Positions 15,567 through 22,596 of a stretch of 64,000 nucleotides of DNA are shown here, piece after piece. Position 1 is the first letter of the stretch, and the number at the start of each line of letters is the position of its first letter. A program made the translations under genes and the position numbers. This DNA comes from Alicyclobacillus tolerans (GTDB lineage Bacteria > Bacillota > Bacilli > Alicyclobacillales > Alicyclobacillaceae): the NCBI RefSeq assembly GCF_021739485.1, contig NZ_JAJFNK010000010.1:62001-126000 (forward strand). The letters are read 5' to 3'. Under the pieces are notes generated by a model that ran no database searches, was not told where the DNA came from, and saw only the letters and a program-made list of their open reading frames with translations.

Positions 15567-16874
15567 TCAGATGGTATTTGGCTCTGTGAGTCGTTCTGTT
15601 TTCACCCAGTGATTTTTTCGTTTCACATGTCGTAGAAAAGCTAACCAGACACTGGGTAAAACCAGAAGGTTATAGAGTGGGAAGACCAATCCTGCCAGGA
15701 ACAGGGTTTTCACTTGGGCTTGAAAGAATCGCTTTCGGTACACGGAGACCCACAGAAAACCAGGAGTCAAGGTCAACAGCATCCACGCGAAAACTCGAAC
15801 ACTCCAAACAAATGGACCAATGAACAACCAATGTTCATAGGAAGGACTGTGGAGTAGCCTTACCAAGGCAGCGGCATCCGCAATTTGTAAAACTGTGCCT
15901 AGCATGTTTAGCCACGGTTGTGCGAGAAAGTAGAATAAGTCCCACTTGGCCTCTCGTTGCATCTTTGCCTGCCAGATGCTTTTGGTGTAGCGCAGGCACT
16001 GCATGTTGCCTTGAACCCAGCGCGACCGCTGCCGTATAAATTTCCGCAGGGAGGTTAATCCTTGCTGGGCCACGAAGGTTTCGCTCAGGAACCGGGTCTC
16101 CCACCCATGCAGCAAAATCCGCAAACCCAAGTCAAAGTCTTCGAGTAGACAAGACGTCCACGGTGATGCGCCAAGGGTCCGCAGCGCGCTTAAGCGCGTG
16201 AACTGGCCGTTGCCTCCCAGTCCCACACAGCCAAAATACTCTCTTGCGTTTTGCATCGCCCCGACCGTGACCGCAAACTCCAGGTCTTGCATCAATGGGA
16301 GGATCTTGCTCTGGTTTGTAATGCGCACCCGAGCCTGTGCCGCTCCTACGCGGGGATTGGCAAAGGCTCCGACCGCCTCGGAAAGGATGTTTGTGTCCGG
16401 ACGCCCGTCTCCGTCAATGACGGCGACAATGACTTGGTCTGGATTGATGCCGAGCCTGGTCACCGCGCGATTGAGCTTGGTGTAGCAAGAGTTCAATGCT
16501 GCGCCTTTGCCGCGTCTGGCATCGGGCAGCACCCGCTGATGCAGACGAATCCTCGAGTCGTTCATGGATTTCACAACATCGGAGGTCCCATCGTCCGAAC
16601 CGTCATCAATTACAACGGTTAAAATTTTCCGAAATGGGAGACTCAAAATTGCTTCTAAGGTTTTTTTGATGACCTTTTCTTCGTTTAAACACGGAAGCAG
16701 GAAAACAAAGTAGAAATCCTCAGTTCGAACGGCTGAATGTAATCGCGTTGTAAGTTTCAGACGACCAGATGCTTTATAATCTGGGAGACTGATAAGCACA
16801 AACGTATAGAACAGGTACAGGCAAATGAAGGGGACGGATACCCAAGTACATACGAGTAAAACTTCGTTGGCCAT
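15567..16874 (-). CDS. Membrane-bound family 2 glycosyltransferase, beta-glycan synthase-like
   Basis: This 435-residue processive-type GT2 resembles PgaC/IcaA, BcsA and hyaluronan synthases. It has an N-terminal membrane span, then VIDDGSDDGT, the DxD motif VAVIDGDGRPDT, the acceptor motif LLEDFDLGLR and the QxxRW motif RQRSRWVQGN, followed by three or four C-terminal membrane segments. These features predict synthesis and export of a beta-linked polysaccharide from a UDP-sugar at the membrane. The ATG at 16874 with AAAAGGACG upstream is preferred over an ATG 19 codons earlier that overlaps the small upstream gene. Its place beside sinR and a sortase suggests an exopolysaccharide of the matrix. 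The sugar is unknown. Confidence 0.88.
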   Translation of the reverse strand: MANEVLLVCTWVSVPFICLYLFYTFVLISLPDYKASGRLKLTTRLHSAVRTEDFYFVFLLPCLNEEKVIKKTLEAILSLPFRKILTVVIDDGSDDGTSDVVKSMNDSRIRLHQRVLPDARRGKGAALNSCYTKLNRAVTRLGINPDQVIVAVIDGDGRPDTNILSEAVGAFANPRVGAAQARVRITNQSKILPLMQDLEFAVTVGAMQNAREYFGCVGLGGNGQFTRLSALRTLGASPWTSCLLEDFDLGLRILLHGWETRFLSETFVAQQGLTSLRKFIRQRSRWVQGNMQCLRYTKSIWQAKMQREAKWDLFYFLAQPWLNMLGTVLQIADAAALVRLLHSPSYEHWLFIGPFVWSVRVFAWMLLTLTPGFLWVSVYRKRFFQAQVKTLFLAGLVFPLYNLLVLPSVWLAFLRHVKRKNHWVKTERLTEPNTI

Positions 16875-16891
16875 GGGGTGGGTTCGTCCTT

Positions 16892-17062
16892 TTAAAAGGT
16901 GTTCGTTTTCGAACGCGAACGCGATTTCCACAAAAGGCTAGCGGTGATGAAGGCACCGACGACGGTGATCCCGATGGCTACCAAGGGGTAGCCGGCCAGG
17001 ATGGCAGCACCGGCAGGTGCACCAAAACCTGTAAGCGGCACTAATGGATTGGTTCCGTACAT
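16892..17062 (-). CDS. 56-residue protein consisting almost only of a sortase sorting signal
   Basis: ATG at 17062 has AGAGAGGTG about six bases upstream and lies 16 bases after the sortase stop; TAA is at 16892. The product starts MYGTNPLVPLTGFGAPAG, continues with a hydrophobic helix of about 25 residues (AAILAGYPLVAIGITVVGAF) and ends with KSRSRSKTNTF. VPLTG, a membrane span and a basic tail are the three parts of a cell-wall sorting signal. Only seven residues precede the motif, and there is no separate signal peptide or mature domain. It may be a minimal sortase substrate, a decoy or regulator, or a small membrane protein of the synthase. The gene sits between the sortase and GT2 genes. 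Confidence 0.7.
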   Translation of the reverse strand: MYGTNPLVPLTGFGAPAGAAILAGYPLVAIGITVVGAFITASLLWKSRSRSKTNTF

Positions 17063-17077
17063 GTCGATCACCTCTCT

Positions 17078-17701
17078 CTACGAACTCACTTCCTTTAAAA
17101 TAGCGACAGCCCTGCTTTGATACCCGCCTTTGCTCCGGACGAAGTCTCCTGCGCAGGTGATGAGTGTCGTCCTCGTCACACCTGTTCTGCTCATGACTTG
17201 TGAAGGAACTTGGCTGGCGAGGTATGTGTGGTCGGAAACCACCTGAAAGACCCTTTGAGTGCCGTTCGAAAAGCGGATTTCTACTTTGTCCTTCGGTTTG
17301 AGACTACCTAGTTGCCAGAACGTGCCGAGTGTTCCGTTCCAATCCCGGTGACCGGCTAGAATTGCGTTACCTGGGGCACCCGGAGTGGCTCCATAGGAAT
17401 ACCAAGCAACGACCTTCGCATTGGGGATCGTCGCCATCCGCCCGGCCCTATCCAACCCCACGGGTTGAATTGGAGCCGATACGTCAAGGCTCGGAATCGC
17501 GATTTCCACAGGTGCTGTTTGATTTTTGTGAGTTTTAACCGGCAATGGTGTGACGGTTTCCGTCTGCTTTACCATGGAAGCCAACTGCTGGCTTTGTATA
17601 CGGGTATAATGCGTCTTTAAAGCTTGATAACCTAGGATAGAGCCAGCACTAAGGCAGCCTACGACACTGATAAAGATACCGACCTTCAATGTCTGTCTCA
17701 T
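17078..17701 (-). CDS. Sortase, class F-like
   Basis: This 207-residue membrane-anchored transpeptidase has an N-terminal span (VGIFISVVGCLSAGSILGY), a short linker and a sortase beta-barrel. The catalytic His lies in AILAGHRDWNGTLGTF, the Cys in TLITCAGDF and the Arg in YQSRAVAIL. The pattern PxxVGLDxxGxMATIPN and TxITCxG is that of class F (and D/E-like) enzymes. It would join surface proteins bearing an LPxTG-like motif to an amino acceptor on the cell surface. The only such motif noticed nearby is VPLTG in the small gene directly downstream. It forms an operon with that gene, the GT2, sinR and the cysteine-rich gene. Confidence 0.88.
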   Translation of the reverse strand: MRQTLKVGIFISVVGCLSAGSILGYQALKTHYTRIQSQQLASMVKQTETVTPLPVKTHKNQTAPVEIAIPSLDVSAPIQPVGLDRAGRMATIPNAKVVAWYSYGATPGAPGNAILAGHRDWNGTLGTFWQLGSLKPKDKVEIRFSNGTQRVFQVVSDHTYLASQVPSQVMSRTGVTRTTLITCAGDFVRSKGGYQSRAVAILKEVSS

Positions 17702-17718
17702 TCTGGCGCACTCCCGTT

Positions 17719-17807
17719 GTTCGCAATCATGCGAAATAGTTACCGAATCATGCTGCTCTTGGCAGGCTCATTAACATGGGGAGGCTCCCATGATGGATGG
17801 AGCCTCC
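17719..17807 (-). promoter_or_regulatory. Spacer before the sortase operon: palindrome and hairpin
   Basis: TTCGC-AATCAT-GCGAA (17720-17735) is a perfect short palindrome just upstream of the sortase start and could be an operator. GGAGGCTCC (17780-17788) and GGAGCCTCC (17799-17807) form a 9-bp hairpin downstream of the Asn/Gln-rich gene. It lacks a clear T-run, so it is a doubtful terminator or a processing site. Confidence 0.4.
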
Positions 17808-17861
17808 GTAATGCTCGAAGAACGCTCATTCAGCTTTAAGTTACATGAGAGTTCCGCTGGT

Positions 17862-18713
17862 TTAATACATTGAACTCCAGAAGTTATCCAAATTTGTAAC
17901 TTGACCGGCCGCAGACCCGGCACCTTGATTCTGGATGCCACCGTGCCCATCCAGGCCAATGTTTTGGTTTTGATCCTGTGTGAACCCGGACGTGGGGTTG
18001 GAGAACGACGAAGCTGAAGTGTATGACTTTCCGCCGTAGTTGGTGTTCTTGGTGCTCGAGACAAGAACTCCACCCGTGTATTGGTTAGAAGTATTGACGG
18101 TTGTGCCAACCACGTTACTGTTGTAATATCCTCCGCCTGCAACGGTATCGCCCGCTTGAACAGTGGATGTTTGGCTCAGGGTCGTCTGTGAAGCTGGCGC
18201 GCCATTTTGATTTTGGCTGTTCAAGGCGATCCCGCCGGTTACGGTCTCATGACCAAGTGTTCCGGAAATCACGCCGGAAACCTGGCCTTGTGTCCCACCA
18301 TGGCCAGTGTCGTATCCCCCGCTTGTAATGATTTGGGATTGACCTTGGGAAACAGAGGCTCCTTGTGAGGTGATGTTTCCAGCTCGAGTCCATGATCGTG
18401 AACTGTTGCCACTTGTCGATTGACTGGAATTAAGGGTGGGTCCGTTTTCGTTCGATGTGTAGGTATTTTGACTTGCGCTAAATCCATTGTTGACGTTGCT
18501 GTTGTAATAGTTGGAACCGGACACCTGACCGACCTGGCCACTGGAGTTTTGATCCATCACGGTTCCAGACGCGCTTGAACCGTTTTGCCACTGTGCACTG
18601 CCTCCTGCAGATAAATTGATGGTTGATGTTGTTTCTGCAAATGCGGGTGTCACCATCATCATGGTACCCCCAAGTGCTGCCACTGCCACGGTTGCTTTTT
18701 GCCACTTCTTCAT
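17862..18713 (-). CDS. Secreted Asn/Gln/Ser/Gly-rich protein, candidate matrix protein
   Basis: This 283-residue protein has a canonical signal peptide (MKKWQKATVAVAALGGTMMM, cleaved after AFA). The mature part is low in charge and rich in N, Q, S, G and T, with a repeated YYNSNV unit (SGSNYYNSNVNNGF and GGYYNSNVVGTTV) and beta-prone stretches ending in aromatic residues (DNFWSSMY). There is no cysteine, anchor or known domain. GGGAGGGGTAAGGA precedes the ATG. The upstream region carries the densest cluster of SinR-like palindromes in the window. Composition and context suggest a biofilm matrix fibre protein functionally comparable to TasA, although unrelated in sequence. This is inference. 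Confidence 0.75.
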   Translation of the reverse strand: MKKWQKATVAVAALGGTMMMVTPAFAETTSTINLSAGGSAQWQNGSSASGTVMDQNSSGQVGQVSGSNYYNSNVNNGFSASQNTYTSNENGPTLNSSQSTSGNSSRSWTRAGNITSQGASVSQGQSQIITSGGYDTGHGGTQGQVSGVISGTLGHETVTGGIALNSQNQNGAPASQTTLSQTSTVQAGDTVAGGGYYNSNVVGTTVNTSNQYTGGVLVSSTKNTNYGGKSYTSASSFSNPTSGFTQDQNQNIGLDGHGGIQNQGAGSAAGQVTNLDNFWSSMY

Positions 18714-18741
18714 TCCTTACCCCTCCCAGGGAATTGGGTTA

Positions 18742-18937
18742 GTTCATTATAGCGCCTATGTAAATTCCGTATAATGAACACGATTGGATTATATAATGAA
18801 CATCCTAAGTCATGAAAAACCCAATTTAGCCGGAATAAGCGGATTTTACGCTAAGATTCGTTCAATATAATGAACTAACGTCAGTTATCTCAGTTTTTCA
18901 AAATTGTAAGAATGTTCATCTGTTCTATATAATGAAC
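18742..18937. promoter_or_regulatory. Cluster of SinR-like operators in a divergent promoter region
   Basis: Within 18714-19056, between two divergent secreted genes, the 10-mer TATAATGAAC or its complement occurs five times: 18742-18751 (minus orientation), 18770-18779, 18792-18801, 18866-18875 and 18928-18937. At 18860-18875 (GTTCAATATAATGAAC) and 18922-18937 (GTTCTATATAATGAAC) the full GTTC-N8-GAAC palindrome is present, and at 18764-18779 it is nearly so (ATTC arm). TATAAT inside each element could be a -10 box; TTGTAA at 18904-18909 is a possible -35 for the last. Repressor binding here would block both directions. SinR encoded at 15203 is the obvious candidate. Confidence 0.65.
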
Positions 18938-19056
18938 ACTGTCAAAGGGATAGGATATCCGACGGTAAACACGTCATGGTGCGTCCGAGAGGCTTCAACA
19001 GAAGCAGCGTGGATGTGCATGATCCAATTCGCGGGAACTCAAGGAGGATTCAATCC

Positions 19057-20592
19057 ATGAAAACCAAAAAGTCGAGTCTTGCAATGAAGGCCGTGAGCGC
19101 TCTTTCCGCATGTGCCGTACTAACCAGTCTAGGAACTTTCCACGCGACCGCATACGCGGCGACCGCGACAAGCGTTCAACAATCTGTCGACAGCGTTATC
19201 AATCCGCTGGTAACCAATGGAGACTTTAGTGGTGCTGTGCTGCTCGAGAAGCACGGGACCGTGCTGGCAGAAAAAGCATACGGTTTGGCGAATGTCGCGA
19301 ATTCTCAGCCTAATACCGTAGATACGCGCTTTGCCATCGGTACAATCACCCAGACATTTGTCGCCGCGGCGATTTTACAGCTTGTGCAAGAGGGACTTTT
19401 GAGCTTAAAGGACCCGGTCAGTACGTTCTTTCCGAATAATCCCAATACGGTAGGACAAAACATTACCGTAGGCGAGTTGTTGACACAGACCTCGGGGGCC
19501 CCTGCGAGTTCAACAGGGACCGCATCGATGCCAGGCACTGTTTTTCAATATAGTCCATTGAATTACGTCTTGGCCGGCCAGATCATTAAGTCCGTGACAG
19601 GCGTGTCCGCAGCTACATACATCCAGCAGAACATTCTCACCCCGTTGGGTATGAACAACACAGGTTTTTTGAGTACGACGATGTCCGCTGTGCCAAATTC
19701 GGCAACGGGTTACGACAACGCAAACCCTTCCAGCTCCAACCAAGGCACCACAAACCAAGGCACCGCCAACCAAAACGGCTCCACCCAAACCGTCACACCC
19801 GTCGACTTCGGCTCCCAACAATTCGCAGGTTCAGACAACATGTATTCCACCATCGGAGACTTGTACAAGTGGGATCAAGCCCTGTATTCGGGAAAAATCA
19901 TTAATCGCCAGTATGTCCAAGAACTCTTTTTACCCACTTCGCTCTCGGTACAAGCGCTAAAGACGTACGGGTATGGATTGGGTTGGGAAGTCTCGTTAGG
20001 CACTACTCGAGCGGAAGTTGAGTCCACCGTTCCTGGTTATGAAAGCTTTATCTATCGCGACATGGCCAACGACGAGACGCTGATCATCTTGTCCAACCGT
20101 GATTGGGCTCCAATGGTCCAGATGGCGCAAAAGCTGCAGACTATTCTGGCGCAGGCTCCCATCTCTACGCCATCTCTGACAAGCACCGTGGGTGGACAGA
20201 AGCAAATCGTTGTGAATGGAAAGACGATTTCCCAACCGGACAGCCGCGTTGCGTTGAGCACGACATTCATGCCGATTTGGTACGTCGGTCAGGCACTCCA
20301 ATCACTGGGAATTCAACAATCTTGGGATGGAACCAACCGCATCTGGAACATTACTCTTCCTTCGACGGCGAAGACGGACTTTTCCAATGTCGATCTCGGT
20401 ACTGGCAACACCGATATTTACGTCAACGGACAATTGGTGAAGCGCATCAACACGTACGCTTGGCCCGACCCGGCAACGGGGAACAAGTCCATCACCACAT
20501 ATGCACCGATTTTCTACATTCAACAGATTATCAGCCAGGTGGGAATCAAGAACACTTGGGATGGACAGTCATGGACCGCAACGACAAATTGA
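19057..20592 (+). CDS. Secreted serine beta-lactamase-fold protein with degenerate active site, plus stalk domain
   Basis: This 511-residue exported protein starts at ATG 19057 with AAGGAGGA upstream; the signal peptide ends near AYAAT. Residues about 35-355 follow the class C beta-lactamase/DD-peptidase fold (FAIGTITQTFVAAAILQLV, FQYSPLNYVLAGQII, YGYGLGWEV). The SxxK nucleophile motif is TITQ (Thr96, Gln99), the YxN motif reads YSP, and no HxG-type triad precedes GYESFIYRD. It is therefore probably not a classical serine hydrolase. Residues about 370-511 carry two WDG stalk units (FMPIWYVGQALQSLGI, QSWDGTNRIW, NTWDGQSW). It is divergent from the Asn/Gln-rich gene across the operator cluster, so co-regulation is likely. 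Confidence 0.82.
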   Translation: MKTKKSSLAMKAVSALSACAVLTSLGTFHATAYAATATSVQQSVDSVINPLVTNGDFSGAVLLEKHGTVLAEKAYGLANVANSQPNTVDTRFAIGTITQTFVAAAILQLVQEGLLSLKDPVSTFFPNNPNTVGQNITVGELLTQTSGAPASSTGTASMPGTVFQYSPLNYVLAGQIIKSVTGVSAATYIQQNILTPLGMNNTGFLSTTMSAVPNSATGYDNANPSSSNQGTTNQGTANQNGSTQTVTPVDFGSQQFAGSDNMYSTIGDLYKWDQALYSGKIINRQYVQELFLPTSLSVQALKTYGYGLGWEVSLGTTRAEVESTVPGYESFIYRDMANDETLIILSNRDWAPMVQMAQKLQTILAQAPISTPSLTSTVGGQKQIVVNGKTISQPDSRVALSTTFMPIWYVGQALQSLGIQQSWDGTNRIWNITLPSTAKTDFSNVDLGTGNTDIYVNGQLVKRINTYAWPDPATGNKSITTYAPIFYIQQIISQVGIKNTWDGQSWTATTN

Positions 20593-20616
20593 AGAACGGA
20601 CATCCATTGACATTCG

Positions 20617-22389
20617 TCACGTTCCCAACCGGAATGTCAAGATTCGCGTTTCTCCTTGGTACGGAAAGAGACCTTGCAGAGATCCGCTCTGTCCTAAGAC
20701 ATAGGTGAGATAGACCTGTTGGCCGGTCTGATAGACAATTGGAGCGCTGCCCGCCGGGATGCCCGCGTGGTATGCCCAGACCGTTTTTCCATTGGAGACA
20801 TCGACGCCGTACAGCCACCCGTTGGCTTCTCCAAAAAAGGCCGTGCCGCCGAGGGTTGTCGTGACTCCGCCGATCGCGGGTGTGGCGAGCTGTTTTTGCC
20901 ACACCACTTTTCCTGTCTGCGTGTCGATGCATGTCAGCGTCCCGCTCCAGTCGCCGACAGGCGCCGCTTGAGCACTTGTCCCGTCGTCGACCCGGTAACC
21001 GGTGTGACTCGTGGGCAGAGCGCGCAGGTATTCCGGTCCGTTTATCCCCGTAATGAGGACGGTGTGTTGCGCAGGGTTGTAAGCACTCGGGCCGTAGTTT
21101 GCGCCGCCGTCCGAACCAGGCCATTCGAGCGTAGGGGTGGCGGTCGGCGGGGAATGTTGTTGTTTGACGAACGCGATCGGCGCAAACACTGGTTTACCCG
21201 TTTTCGCGTACCACTCGTACCACTGTCCGTCTTTTCCGGCCTCTCCAACGGCAAGCTGCCCTCCGACTGGAAACAGCATCGGGGGAGAGGCGACGTCGTA
21301 GTCCCACAGGTCATGCGCGACTTCTTGCTGGTACCAGTTCACCTGTCCCGTCGCGCTCTGAACGGCTACGACGGCGTCTGTCATCGGGTCGGGCCCAGGA
21401 CGCGAAGCGCCGAAAAAGTCGGGAGACGGATTGCCGGTTCCAAAAAACAGCTGCTGTGTGCCAGGGTCGTAGGCAGGCACATTCCAGACTGCGCCGCCGC
21501 CGTGCTGCCCGGTACTTGGCAGCCACCCTTGACCCCGCTTAGGGATGGTGTAGGTTTGCCAGACGAGCGTGCCATTCGCGGCATCGTAACACGCCTCAAA
21601 ACCGCGCACCCCTTCATCGCCGCCTGCACTGCCGACGAACACCTTGCCGTCGGCGTACAGCGGAGCCATCGACTCGAAGTAGCCTTTCGCTTCGTCCGCT
21701 ACCGTCACCTGATAAATCAGGCTTCCTGTAGATTGAGACAAGGCGATGAGCCTATCGTCCGCGGTCAGCACAAACACCTTCCCGTCGCCTAGCGCCACTC
21801 CGCGGTTGATGGTCGGGATCCCTTGCAACAGGTGCAGCTTAGGGGTATACGTCCACAGCACGTGGCCGGTCGCCGCGTCCATCGCGATGACCCGGGCCTG
21901 CATGGTCGTGAAATACAAGATTCCGTTTTCTTCTAATGGGAAACTCTCGCTGCCTCCACCTGGACTCACGGGCAGACTGTACTGCAAACTCCACTGCTGC
22001 TTCGGGTTCGGCACCGTCCGAGCAATGGGCGAAACGCGGTTTTGCCATAGGTTGTTGCCAAACGTGGGCCAGTCAGCCGAAAGGCCGGGAAGGCCGGAAC
22101 CGGAACCGGAACCGGAACCGGAACTGCCTGCGCTCCCGGAGCTTGGCGAACCTGCTGAGTGCCCCGATTTCCCTGAACTGGCGTTGACCCCTGCAGTACT
22201 TGAGTTCGAAGGACCTCCGGCCTGTGGCCCAGACGATGTGGCCTTGGTGGGTTGGCCTGAGGCTTTAGCAGGCTTTTGGCCATCTGGTTTTTGCGTGCCC
22301 GTCGACGCTGCTGAGCCGCAGCCGGACACCGCGAAAAAAGCCGTCAAGAGACCCGTTGAGAGTGTCAACAATTTGGTGTGCGACTTCAT
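20617..22389 (-). CDS. PQQ-type beta-propeller lipoprotein (quinoprotein dehydrogenase-like)
   Basis: This 590-residue protein has a lipoprotein signal (lipobox VSGC, Cys about 24) and a Ser/Gly/Pro-rich linker (residues about 25-100, including a GSGSGSGSG run encoded by CCGGAA repeats). The propeller has W-motif blades: VIAMDAATGHVLWTYTPKL, LIALSQSTGSLIYQV, CIDTQTGKVVWQKQL, GVDVSNGKTVWAYHAG. HDLWDYDVASPP contains the WDYD seen at the active site of quinoprotein alcohol and glucose dehydrogenases. The adjacent Cys-Cys disulfide of methanol dehydrogenases was not seen. A membrane-anchored, outward-facing sugar or alcohol dehydrogenase is likely. It converges on the upstream gene with a 24-base gap. 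Confidence 0.82.
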   Translation of the reverse strand: MKSHTKLLTLSTGLLTAFFAVSGCGSAASTGTQKPDGQKPAKASGQPTKATSSGPQAGGPSNSSTAGVNASSGKSGHSAGSPSSGSAGSSGSGSGSGSGLPGLSADWPTFGNNLWQNRVSPIARTVPNPKQQWSLQYSLPVSPGGGSESFPLEENGILYFTTMQARVIAMDAATGHVLWTYTPKLHLLQGIPTINRGVALGDGKVFVLTADDRLIALSQSTGSLIYQVTVADEAKGYFESMAPLYADGKVFVGSAGGDEGVRGFEACYDAANGTLVWQTYTIPKRGQGWLPSTGQHGGGAVWNVPAYDPGTQQLFFGTGNPSPDFFGASRPGPDPMTDAVVAVQSATGQVNWYQQEVAHDLWDYDVASPPMLFPVGGQLAVGEAGKDGQWYEWYAKTGKPVFAPIAFVKQQHSPPTATPTLEWPGSDGGANYGPSAYNPAQHTVLITGINGPEYLRALPTSHTGYRVDDGTSAQAAPVGDWSGTLTCIDTQTGKVVWQKQLATPAIGGVTTTLGGTAFFGEANGWLYGVDVSNGKTVWAYHAGIPAGSAPIVYQTGQQVYLTYVLGQSGSLQGLFPYQGETRILTFRLGT

Positions 22390-22596
22390 TTCCTCACCCC
22401 ATCAGCTTTGCCGCGTGTCTGCGCAATCCGAAGCTGGATTGCGCCATGTGTGGGTTGAACTTCGAGTTCTTGGTACCCCTTTATATTGCGGCTACAATCT
22501 TGACGACGCTGCGGGAGTTCGTGTGACAGAGTGGGCAGGTGCGATGCTTATCACCATGGCGGCTCATGAACTGCGATACAAAGAATCATCCGCCAG

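Noticed and set aside
17781..17806. Intrinsic terminator between the Asn/Gln-rich gene and the sortase gene
   Set aside because: The hairpin is good but no T-run follows on either strand, so it is listed only as a hairpin of uncertain role.
20719..21792. A 357-codon open frame on the plus strand
   Set aside because: It is antisense to the PQQ-type propeller gene, whose repeated W motifs are clearly real.
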